Shown: piece after piece, positions 1 to 7,458 of the stretch
Numbering within the stretch: the first letter of the stretch is position 1
How the letters are laid out: each line of letters opens with the position of its first letter
From: Streptomyces sp. Ncost-T10-10d
GTDB taxonomy: Bacteria; Actinomycetota; Actinomycetes; Streptomycetales; Streptomycetaceae
Length of the DNA stretch: 64,000 nt
Assembly (NCBI RefSeq): GCF_900091955.1
Contig: NZ_FMDF01000160.1
Location: 1 to 64,000 of the forward strand
Direction of reading: 5' to 3'
Program-made: the position numbers and the translations under genes
Notes under the pieces: model-generated
What the model was told of the DNA's origin: nothing
The model's input: only the letters and a program-made list of their open reading frames with translations
The model's database searches: none

Positions 1-291
1 CGGCCTGCGGCGCACCGCCGGAGCGGTCGCCTTGCGCACCGCACGACGACGGGTACGCGCGGGCGGCGCGGCTTCTGCCGCCGGAGCGCTCTCGGCGTCG
101 GTGGCGGTGTTGTCGGACACTGCGGCGTCATCGGCCGGTATGGCCACGGCGGCGACATCCTGTACGTCCGCCACCGGCGGGCCGGCCGGGCGGGACGCGG
201 CGCGGCGCCTGCGGCGCGGCGGCAGCTTGTCTCCGGGTGCGTTGTTCTCTTCGGCGTTCCCGGTCGTGCCGGGTTCGTTGGACTGGGGCAT
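1..291 (-). CDS. rne: Rne/Rng family ribonuclease, N-terminal fragment
   Basis: Only the first 97 codons are inside the window; the catalytic S1/RNase E domains lie beyond base 1. The visible part begins MPQSNEPGTTGNAEENN and is a low-complexity, Arg-, Ala- and Pro-rich extension with basic clusters such as PPRRRRRA, as in the long disordered N-terminus of streptomycete RNase E/G. In Streptomyces the gene lies directly downstream of the TIGR03936 gene, as here. RNase E/G cleaves single-stranded RNA in mRNA decay and rRNA/tRNA maturation. The identification rests on gene order and this extension, because no catalytic residue is visible. Confidence 0.72.
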   Translation of the reverse strand, partial: MPQSNEPGTTGNAEENNAPGDKLPPRRRRRAASRPAGPPVADVQDVAAVAIPADDAAVSDNTATDAESAPAAEAAPPARTRRRAVRKATAPAVRRRP

Positions 292-523
292 GCGGGCGGT
301 TCTCCCGTCAGGCTCCCGGGCGCCGCGTCTGATTCCGGTCCGGCGCAGCCCGCGTGATGTACGCGGGACCGCCGTCCGGGGCGCGGGCGCCGCACGGGAA
401 CTCAATGTCTGGCTCGCCGGTTCCGTAAGCGATGTGCGTACGGCCTGGCGAAAGTCTTATGGGTCATCGCGCGGCCCGACCCAGGTGGCTCCCGAGTCGA
501 AGGACTGCGCTGCAACGACCGCC

Positions 524-1432
524 TTACGCGGAACCTGCACCTTCCGGCGCCGTCGCGACGGCGGTCCCGGTGGCCATGGGTGGAGCGGCCGGGGCTGCCT
601 CGCGGTCGGGCGCGAGCGGGTCGGTCACCGTGCCGGACTCCTCGTCGAAGAGCCCCTGCGCCAGCCTGGTCACCGCTGCGGGGACCGGCGGCGCCAGGTC
701 GGCCACAACGCGGAGACCGGACAGGACGTCGTCAGGTCGCACAGCAGGTGTCACGTGCCGAACAACCAGCCGCAGTATCGCACAGGGCTTGTCCCCGGGC
801 CTATCAGGCTGTGGATCAAGGGCCTGCAGGTCGACCACGGCGGCGCGGGCGTCGAAGGTCCGCATGCCGTTCTTCGCCCGGCGCTGGACCTCGACGGTCG
901 TGGCCCCGTTGAAAGCGGCCACGGCCTTGACGGCCTCCTCGGTGGGGACACCGTCGAGACGCAGCTCCCAGACGGAGGCGGTCAGCCGGTCGGCGAGACC
1001 CGAGGTGCGGGCCTCCACGGCGTCGGTGATGTCGAGACCGTCCGGGAGCGAGGCGTTGAGCAGCTCGCGCAGGACGGCCGGATCCCGGGCCTCGGTGAGG
1101 GCGATCTCCAGGAACTCGGCCTCGCTGCCCGTACCGGTGGGGGCGGCATTGGCGTACGACACCTTCGGGTGCGGGGTGAAGCCCGCCGAGTAGGCCATGG
1201 GGACCTCGGAGCGGCGCAGTGCCCGCTCGAAGGCACGCTGGAAGTCACGGTGGCTGGTGAACCGGAGGCGGCCGCGCTTCGTGTAGCGCAGTCGGATGCG
1301 CTGCACTGCCGGTGCGGGCGGCGGGCCTTCGGGCTGTCGCTTGCCCAGTGGTTCTTCTCCTCGATGCGGGGCGGACGCGGTGGCACGCCGCCCTCGAAAT
1401 GCGGGTGGCCCGGGGTGTCCGGTCCGGCTCAC
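524..1432 (-). CDS. TIGR03936 family radical SAM-associated protein
   Basis: The conserved part starts at QRIRLRYTKRGRLRFTSHRD and continues with the AYSAGFTPHPKVSYANA block that defines the TIGR03936 family. In Clostridia this domain is fused to, or encoded beside, a TIGR03960 radical SAM protein, and that partner lies two genes upstream here. The molecular function is unknown; a role in RNA modification is only a guess. The GTG at 1432 overlaps the upstream stop as GTGA, suggesting translational coupling. The first 42 residues look unconserved, however. A GTG at 1306 directly before QRIRL, or a CTG near 1345 preceded by GAGGAG, are alternative starts. The C-terminal 40 residues are Ala/Pro-rich. 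Confidence 0.85.
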   Translation of the reverse strand: MSRTGHPGPPAFRGRRATASAPHRGEEPLGKRQPEGPPPAPAVQRIRLRYTKRGRLRFTSHRDFQRAFERALRRSEVPMAYSAGFTPHPKVSYANAAPTGTGSEAEFLEIALTEARDPAVLRELLNASLPDGLDITDAVEARTSGLADRLTASVWELRLDGVPTEEAVKAVAAFNGATTVEVQRRAKNGMRTFDARAAVVDLQALDPQPDRPGDKPCAILRLVVRHVTPAVRPDDVLSGLRVVADLAPPVPAAVTRLAQGLFDEESGTVTDPLAPDREAAPAAPPMATGTAVATAPEGAGSA

Positions 1433-2628
1433 CCCCGCTCGGCGTTTTTCTCTCCGAGCGAGGAGATCTCTGGTTCGGGCGCCGCGCTGGGCACAGTCGT
1501 TGTACTACCCAGAGTACGCGCAAGGGGGCTCCCCGGTTCCCGGGGCTCGGGCACCCCCGGCCCGCCGACCAGTGCCCGCCATGCGTCACGGCGTGCCCGG
1601 GCCACGGTCTCGCGCGCCGTGCGCAGCGCCGCCCGGCCCGCGCGTCCCGCCTCGACGGCGGCCCGTTTGGCGGGGGCCCAGACGGCATCCCGCACGAAAT
1701 GCCCCACCGGCTTGCACACCGTGCGATAGACCCAGGTCACCGGCGCCCCGATCAGATGCCACGCCAGCCAGGCGATGGCCCGGCCGACGGCCCGCGAGAT
1801 GTACCCGGCGATGCGCCAGGCGACGCCGAAGGCGGCGGCGATCTCCCGGCCGACCGGGGCGAGGACCCGCCGGTACAGCCAGGCCAGCGGTGCGACGAGC
1901 AGCGTCACGACCAGCCACACCACCGCCGTCCGCAGACCGCTCCCGACGGCCGCGATCCCGCGCGCCAGCAGTTCGAGCAGCCAGGTGATGCCGTGGCCGA
2001 GCGGAGTGAGCAGCTCCCGGTAGGCCCAGGCCAGCGGCCGTACGATCAGATGCTCCGCCAGCCAGGAGGCGGCGAGCGCGAGGGGCACCAGGACGTACCG
2101 CCACAGGCCGACCACCGGCCAGACGAACAGGGCGGTGAGCACCCAGCCGACCGCTGCGGCGATCCCCCGCCCGGCAGGGGCGAGCAGTTCGCGGTACGCC
2201 CGGCGCAGCCCGTGGCCGAGCGGGGTGAGCACCGCCTCGTACAGCCACACCACCGGCACCACAAGCCCGTACCGCACCGCCGGCACCAGAACATACCGCC
2301 AGAGCGCGACCCACGGCCGGACGAAAACCGCTGCGGCCAGCCACAACAGCGCATGTCCCAACGGGGTGAACACAGCCTCGTACAGCCAGACCGCAGGGAT
2401 CACCACCAGCGTCGCCAGCAGCCAGGACAGGGCCCGGCCCAAGGGGCGCAGCAGGATGCGGTCGGCGGCGCGGGCTCCCGCCACCAGGGCGTCCCAGATC
2501 ATGCGGACGGGCAGAACGATCGCCAGCACCACGATCCGGACCGGAATCCTGATCAGGGTGGTCAGACAGCCCTCGCCGGCTTCGTAGGGCGCGGGGGCCT
2601 GGTGCTTGCCGTAGTCCATGCCGTACAT
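1429..2628 (-). CDS. Internally repeated multi-pass membrane protein
   Basis: A 399-residue protein that I cannot place in a characterised family. After a short polar start it has a membrane-embedded region built from degenerate repeats of about 35-45 residues. Each contains an aromatic motif like WLYEAVLTPLGHG or WAYRELLTPLGHG followed by WRYVLVP-type segments; at least five copies are recognisable between residues 40 and 290. The last 100 residues are basic and Ala/Arg-rich, probably cytosolic. It sits between the TIGR03960 and TIGR03936 genes and overlaps the latter by GTGA, so it is likely co-translated with them. Its start lies only about five bases after a strong hairpin at 2633-2670. 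An internal ATG at 2619 is possible. Confidence 0.7.
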   Translation of the reverse strand: MYGMDYGKHQAPAPYEAGEGCLTTLIRIPVRIVVLAIVLPVRMIWDALVAGARAADRILLRPLGRALSWLLATLVVIPAVWLYEAVFTPLGHALLWLAAAVFVRPWVALWRYVLVPAVRYGLVVPVVWLYEAVLTPLGHGLRRAYRELLAPAGRGIAAAVGWVLTALFVWPVVGLWRYVLVPLALAASWLAEHLIVRPLAWAYRELLTPLGHGITWLLELLARGIAAVGSGLRTAVVWLVVTLLVAPLAWLYRRVLAPVGREIAAAFGVAWRIAGYISRAVGRAIAWLAWHLIGAPVTWVYRTVCKPVGHFVRDAVWAPAKRAAVEAGRAGRAALRTARETVARARRDAWRALVGGPGVPEPREPGSPLARTLGSTTTVPSAAPEPEISSLGEKNAERG

Positions 2629-2632
2629 GACG

Positions 2633-2670
2633 CGAAGGCCCGGTCCGGGGTTTCCCGGACCGGGCCTTCG
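2633..2670 (-). terminator. Hairpin terminator after the TIGR03960 gene
   Basis: A perfect 17-bp inverted repeat (2633-2649 with 2654-2670) with a GTTT loop lies about 30 bases past the stop of the radical SAM gene. It has no U-tract, as is usual in Streptomyces. It also ends almost at the start codon of the next gene, so expression of that gene depends on read-through or on a very close promoter. Confidence 0.8.
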
Positions 2671-2701
2671 TCACCGAGCCGTCACCCGGAAGGGCTTCGG
2701 C

Positions 2702-4627
2702 CTACTTCACGACCGAGAGCGGCAGGAGCTTCTTGCCGGTCGGGCCGATCTGGATGCTGGTGTCCATCTGCGGGCAGACGCCGCAGTCGAAGCACGGGGT
2801 CCAGCGGCAGTCCTCGACCTCGGTCTCGTCGAGCGAGTCCTGCCAGTCCTCCCAGAGCCAGTCCTTGTCGAGACCGGAGTCCAGGTGGTCCCAGGGCAGA
2901 ACTTCCTCGTAGGTCCGCTCACGGGTGGTGTACCAGTCGACGTCCACGCCGTAGTCGGGCAGCGTCTTCTCGGCGGCGGACATCCAGCGGTCGTAGCTGA
3001 AGTGCTCGCGCCAGCCGTCGAAGCGGCCGCCGGACTCGTAGACCGCGCGGATGACGGAGCCGATGCGGCGGTCGCCGCGCGAGAGCAGGCCCTCGACGAT
3101 GCCGGGCTTGCCGTCGTGGTAGCGGAAGCCGATGGAGCGGCCGTACTTCTTGTCGCCGCGGATCTTGTCACGGAGCTTGGCCAGCCGGGCGTCGGTCTCC
3201 TCGGCGCTGAGCTGCGGGGCCCACTGGAACGGCGTGTGCGGCTTGGGCACGAAGCCGCCGATGGAGACGGTGCAGCGGATGTCGTTCTGGCCGGAGACCT
3301 CGCGGCCCTTGGCGATCACATTGACCGCCATGTCGCCGATCTGGAGGACGTCCTCGTCGGTCTCGGTGGGCAGACCGCACATGAAGTACAGCTTCACCTG
3401 GCGCCAGCCGTTGCCGTACGCGGTGGCGACGGTACGGATGAGGTCCTCTTCCGAGACCATCTTGTTGATGACCTTGCGCATGCGCTCGGAGCCGCCCTCG
3501 GGGGCGAAGGTGAGTCCGGAGCGACGGCCGTTACGGGTCAGCTCGTTGGCCAGGTCCACGTTGAACGCGTCGACGCGGGTGGAGGGCAGCGAGAGGCCGA
3601 TCTTGTCCTCGGTGTACCGGTCGGCGAGGCCCTTGGCGATCTCGCCGATCTCGGTGTGGTCCGCGGAGGAGAGCGAGAGCAGACCGACTTCTTCGAAGCC
3701 GGTCGCCTTGAGGCCCTTCTCGACCATTTCGCCGATGCCGGTGATGCTTCGCTCCCGCACGGGGCGCGTGATCATGCCGGCCTGGCAGAAACGGCAGCCG
3801 CGGGTGCAGCCGCGGAAGATCTCGACGGACATCCGCTCATGGACGGTCTCGGCGAGGGGAACGAGGGGCTGCTTCGGGTAAGGCCACTCGTCGAGGTCCA
3901 TCACGGTGTGCTTGGACACCCGCCACGGCACGCCCGACTTGTTGGGCACGACACGGCCGATGCGCCCGTCCGGGAGGTACTCCACGTCGTAGAAGCCCGG
4001 GACGTAGACGCCACCCGTCTTCGCGAGGCGGAACAGCACCTCTTCGCGGCCGCCGGGGCGGCCCTCGGCCTTCCAGGCGCGGATGATCTCGGTGATCTCC
4101 AGGACGGCCTGCTCGCCGTCGCCGATGACCGCGCAGTCGATGAACTCCGCGATCGGCTCGGGGTTGAACGCGGCGTGGCCGCCGGCCAGCACGATCGGGT
4201 CGTCGACGGTGCGGTCCTTGGCGTCCAGCGGAATGCCCGCGAGATCCAGGGCGGTGAGCATGTTGGTGTAGCCGAGCTCGGTGGAGAAGCTCAGCCCGAA
4301 GACGTCGAACGCCTTCACGGGGCGGTGGCTGTCCACGGTGAACTGCGGGACCTTGTGCTCCCGCATCAGCTCTTCGAGGTCCGGCCACACGCTGTAGGTG
4401 CGCTCGGCGAGGACGCCCTGGCGCTCGTTGAGCACCTCGTACAGGATCATGACGCCCTGGTTGGGGAGTCCGACCTCGTATGCGTCCGGGTACATCAGTG
4501 CCCAGCGGACGTCGCATTCGTCCCACGGCTTGACGGTGGAGTTCAGCTCACCGCCGACGTACTGGATGGGCTTCTGCACATGCGGGAGCAGAGCTTCGAG
4601 CTGTGGGAAGACCGAATCGACAGACAT
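2702..4627 (-). CDS. TIGR03960 family B12-binding radical SAM protein
   Basis: A 641-residue protein with an N-terminal cobalamin-binding-like region (about residues 40-190, including VLAGGHAAFNPEP). A radical SAM core follows, whose CxxxCxxC cluster is C274, C278 and C281 in FRGCTRGCRFCQAG. A C-terminal Cys-rich tail (CRWTPCFDCGVCPQM) may bind another cluster. The family is widespread in bacteria and is linked to TIGR03936; its substrate is unknown. The ATG at 4627 was chosen because MSVDSVFPQLEALLPHVQKP is the conserved start; the open frame continues upstream only into shadow of the neighbouring gene. It is followed by a strong terminator. Confidence 0.93.
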   Translation of the reverse strand: MSVDSVFPQLEALLPHVQKPIQYVGGELNSTVKPWDECDVRWALMYPDAYEVGLPNQGVMILYEVLNERQGVLAERTYSVWPDLEELMREHKVPQFTVDSHRPVKAFDVFGLSFSTELGYTNMLTALDLAGIPLDAKDRTVDDPIVLAGGHAAFNPEPIAEFIDCAVIGDGEQAVLEITEIIRAWKAEGRPGGREEVLFRLAKTGGVYVPGFYDVEYLPDGRIGRVVPNKSGVPWRVSKHTVMDLDEWPYPKQPLVPLAETVHERMSVEIFRGCTRGCRFCQAGMITRPVRERSITGIGEMVEKGLKATGFEEVGLLSLSSADHTEIGEIAKGLADRYTEDKIGLSLPSTRVDAFNVDLANELTRNGRRSGLTFAPEGGSERMRKVINKMVSEEDLIRTVATAYGNGWRQVKLYFMCGLPTETDEDVLQIGDMAVNVIAKGREVSGQNDIRCTVSIGGFVPKPHTPFQWAPQLSAEETDARLAKLRDKIRGDKKYGRSIGFRYHDGKPGIVEGLLSRGDRRIGSVIRAVYESGGRFDGWREHFSYDRWMSAAEKTLPDYGVDVDWYTTRERTYEEVLPWDHLDSGLDKDWLWEDWQDSLDETEVEDCRWTPCFDCGVCPQMDTSIQIGPTGKKLLPLSVVK

Positions 4628-4677
4628 CGCGAACTTTCGAGAGCCGGCAAGGGTGACCACCAAGCCTAACCCGATGC

Positions 4678-6216
4678 TCAGCCTTCCAGAGCCGCCCGCA
4701 CGCGCGGCTGCGACGCCCGCTCCCACACCTGCGGCAGCTCCCGCTCCCGGGCGGTGGCGGCCGCCTCCTCGCGCCCGTACAGCAGTCCCCAGGTGAATGC
4801 CGGCTCCCCCGCCGCGTGCGCCTGGACGGCCAGGGCGCGCAGGGCGTCGCGGGCCACCACGCTGTCCTGGTGGTCGCCGAGGAGGGTCTGCACGGTCTTC
4901 ATCCGTTCGGCGATCCGCTCGGCCGGCTTCCCGAGCGCGGTCCGGGCCGCCTCCGCCGCGTAACGGGCGCGCTTGGCGGCCTTGCGGGCGTCGTGCATGG
5001 CGAGGTCCCGGTCGTGGCCGGACCGGAGCTCCAGGGCGTGGCCGACGCGGGTCGCGAGGCGCTCGTACTCCTTCAATACGGCGCGGGGCAGCGCCTGCTC
5101 GGGGGCGTGGGACGCGGCAGGCAGCAGCGGCGGCGCGGCAAGCAGGGCGTCGAGGCTCTCCAGGAGTGCCAGATACCGCTTCCCGTCGAGTACGGCGACG
5201 GTCCGGCGACGGGAACCGCCCCGGCGGGCCACCGACCAGATCCGCAGCCGGCTGCGGACGGGGCCGAGGACCAGGGTGCGGGGCAGGTCGGCGAGGCCGG
5301 AACGCAGGCGGGCGTCGAGAACCTCCTGGTCGCGGTCGATACCGAGCTCGGCCGCCAGCCATTTCAACTCGTCGCCGACCGGGTCGGTGACGCTCCGGTC
5401 GAGGATCTTCCGGTACGTCCGCAGCGCGCTGCGCAGTCTGCGGGTGGCGACCCGCATCTGGTGCACGGAGTCGGGGAGGTCGCGTCGTACGGCGGGGTCG
5501 AGGTCGACGATCGCCTCGCTCTGGTGGCGGATGTACGCGAGGACGTGGTCGCCCGCGGTGGGTTGCCCGGCCTTCCCGCGCGCGCCCTTGTCCCGCTTCC
5601 GCTTACGCTCCCGCTCAGGCGCGGTCTCGGCGAGCGCCCTGGCCAGCTTGGACGGCGATGCGGACGGATGGACACCGGCCTTGCGCAGCCGGCTTTCGAC
5701 GGCGTCGAGGAGGGCGGGGTCGCCGTCGTCGGCGAGTTCGACCTCGATCTCGGTCCAGGCGGCCGTACCGCTGCCGCCCGTCAGCCGTTCGGCCCGCGCC
5801 GTGTCGATACTGACCTCGGCGAGCAGCGCGCCCTCGGCGTCGAGCAGGTGGTGGACGTCACGGGCGGTGCGCAGCCGTACGACGGGGACCAGTTCGCTCA
5901 TCCGGACCCGGGAGCGGAGCAGACCGGCGAGGGAGCGCGGCAGGGTGTCGGACAGCGGTTCCCGGAACTCGTCCCGGATACCGGAGGCGACCGGGAATTT
6001 GAGATGCCAGCCGGCGTCGCTCCCGCCGGTGCGGCGGCGCAGGGTGAGGGAGCCGGCCATGAGCCGGAGATCCTCGGTGTCGTAGTAGACGGCGTCCAGT
6101 TCGCTGACGCCCCGGTGAGCGACGGCCGAGACCCCGGCCACCCGGCTCAGGTCGGGGAGCCGGGTTTCCGCGGTGGCTTCGTACTTCCGCTCGATCTCAC
6201 GCTTCGAGTCCGCCAT
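4678..6216 (-). CDS. CYTH and CHAD domain-containing protein
   Basis: 512 residues. The N-terminal CYTH domain (about 1-200) opens with the signature EIERKY and has alternating charged strands (LRRRTGG, WHLKFP) that line a triphosphate tunnel. A basic KRKRDKGARGK linker precedes a C-terminal CHAD domain (about 225-510) with conserved His and Arg helices (HQMRVATRRLRSALRTYR, DARKAAKRARYAAE). CYTH proteins hydrolyse or bind triphosphates, and CHAD domains bind polyphosphate, so a role in polyphosphate or triphosphate metabolism is likely; the actual substrate cannot be read from sequence. It lies downstream of sfr with a gap of about 50 bases. Confidence 0.9.
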   Translation of the reverse strand: MADSKREIERKYEATAETRLPDLSRVAGVSAVAHRGVSELDAVYYDTEDLRLMAGSLTLRRRTGGSDAGWHLKFPVASGIRDEFREPLSDTLPRSLAGLLRSRVRMSELVPVVRLRTARDVHHLLDAEGALLAEVSIDTARAERLTGGSGTAAWTEIEVELADDGDPALLDAVESRLRKAGVHPSASPSKLARALAETAPERERKRKRDKGARGKAGQPTAGDHVLAYIRHQSEAIVDLDPAVRRDLPDSVHQMRVATRRLRSALRTYRKILDRSVTDPVGDELKWLAAELGIDRDQEVLDARLRSGLADLPRTLVLGPVRSRLRIWSVARRGGSRRRTVAVLDGKRYLALLESLDALLAAPPLLPAASHAPEQALPRAVLKEYERLATRVGHALELRSGHDRDLAMHDARKAAKRARYAAEAARTALGKPAERIAERMKTVQTLLGDHQDSVVARDALRALAVQAHAAGEPAFTWGLLYGREEAAATARERELPQVWERASQPRVRAALEG

Positions 6217-6267
6217 GACCCGAATCTAGACGTGTTGCACGCGAATGGGCAGTGCTCCCGTCCCGGC

Positions 6268-7458
6268 TCAGGCGCTTATCGGCCGCTGCACCCTGATCGA
6301 CTGGAGCAGCCCGACGGCCACCCAGACGGCGAACATCGAGGACCCTCCGTACGAGACGAACGGCAGTGGAAGCCCTGCGACCGGCATGATGCCGAGCGTC
6401 ATCCCGATGTTCTCGAACGCCTGGAAGGCGAACCAGGCGATGATTCCGGCGGCGACGATCGTGCCGTACAGCTCGGTCGTCTCGCGGGCGATCCGGCAGG
6501 CGCGCCACAGGACGACGCCGAGCAGGACGAGGATCAGCCCGGCGCCGAGGAAGCCGAGCTCCTCGCCCGCGACGGTGAAGACGAAGTCGGTCTGCTGCTC
6601 GGGGACGAACTGGCCAGTGGTCTGGGTGCCCTGGAAGAGGCCGGTTCCGGTGAGGCCGCCGGAGCCGATCGCGATGCGTGCCTGGTTGGTGTTGTAGCCG
6701 ACGCCCGCCGGGTCGAGCGCGGGGTTGGCGAAGGCGGCGAAGCGGGCGATCTGGTAGTCGTCGAGCAGGCCGAGCTGCCAGATGGCGACGGCGCCGGCCG
6801 TGCCCGCGCCGAGGAGGCCGAAGACCCAGCGGTTCGAAGCGCCGGAGGCGAGGAGCACACCGAGCACGATGACGGCCATGACCATCACCGAACCGAGGTC
6901 CGGCATCCCCATGACGACGGCCATCGGAACGGCCGCGAGGCCGAGGGCCTTGGCGACGGTCCGGTGGTCGGGGTGGAGCTGGTCGCCCGCGTCGACGCGC
7001 TCGGCGAGCAGCATCGCCATGATCAGGATGATGGTGATCTTGGTGAACTCGGACGGCTGGAGCGAGAAGCCGCCGCCGATGATGATCCAGGCGTGCGCCC
7101 CGTTGACGGTGGCGCCGAGCGGGGTGAGGACCGCCAGTACGAGAAGCACCGAGAGGCCGTAGAGGATCGGGACGGCTCCGCGCAGGGTGCGGTGGCCGAG
7201 CCAGATGGTGCCGACCATCAGGGCGAAGCCGATTCCGGTGTTGAGCGCGTGCCGGAAGAGGAAGTAGTACGGGTCACCGTGCGTGAGCGAGTCTCGGCCC
7301 CGGGTCGCCGAGTAGACCAGCAGCGAGCCGATGAAGGAGAGCGCGATCGCGGACCCGAGCAGCGGCCAGTCGAGTTTGCGTACGAGGGAGTCGCGGGCGA
7401 TGAGTTTGCCCCAGGCGGAGCGCTCGGGGGCGTACCGCGAGACGGAGAAGCCGGCCAT
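6268..7458 (-). CDS. sfr: SEDS peptidoglycan glycosyltransferase RodA (Sfr)
   Basis: 396 residues and about ten membrane helices, of the FtsW/RodA/SpoVE family. Conserved SEDS elements visible are INGAHAWI-like (VNGAHAWIIIGGGFSLQPSE), the long extracellular loop with NQARIAIGSGGLTGTG, and the C-terminal PFVSYGGSSM. It polymerises glycan strands from lipid II together with the class B PBP encoded just upstream. In Streptomyces coelicolor the ortholog is sfr in the mre cluster, needed for spore wall synthesis. The ATG at 7458 overlaps the pbp2 stop as TGATG, which fixes the start and indicates coupling. Confidence 0.95.
   Translation of the reverse strand: MAGFSVSRYAPERSAWGKLIARDSLVRKLDWPLLGSAIALSFIGSLLVYSATRGRDSLTHGDPYYFLFRHALNTGIGFALMVGTIWLGHRTLRGAVPILYGLSVLLVLAVLTPLGATVNGAHAWIIIGGGFSLQPSEFTKITIILIMAMLLAERVDAGDQLHPDHRTVAKALGLAAVPMAVVMGMPDLGSVMVMAVIVLGVLLASGASNRWVFGLLGAGTAGAVAIWQLGLLDDYQIARFAAFANPALDPAGVGYNTNQARIAIGSGGLTGTGLFQGTQTTGQFVPEQQTDFVFTVAGEELGFLGAGLILVLLGVVLWRACRIARETTELYGTIVAAGIIAWFAFQAFENIGMTLGIMPVAGLPLPFVSYGGSSMFAVWVAVGLLQSIRVQRPISA

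Noticed and set aside
32..1729. Long plus-strand frame opposite rne and the TIGR03936 gene
   Set aside because: Arg/Gly-rich shadow of real minus-strand genes; in GC-rich DNA the antisense frames stay open. Many similar frames were dropped, e.g. 2618-4669, 4816-7644 and 15806-18196.
4628..5362. N-terminal extension of the TIGR03960 protein to 5362
   Set aside because: The extra residues are Arg/Pro-rich antisense of the CYTH/CHAD gene; the conserved family start is at 4627.
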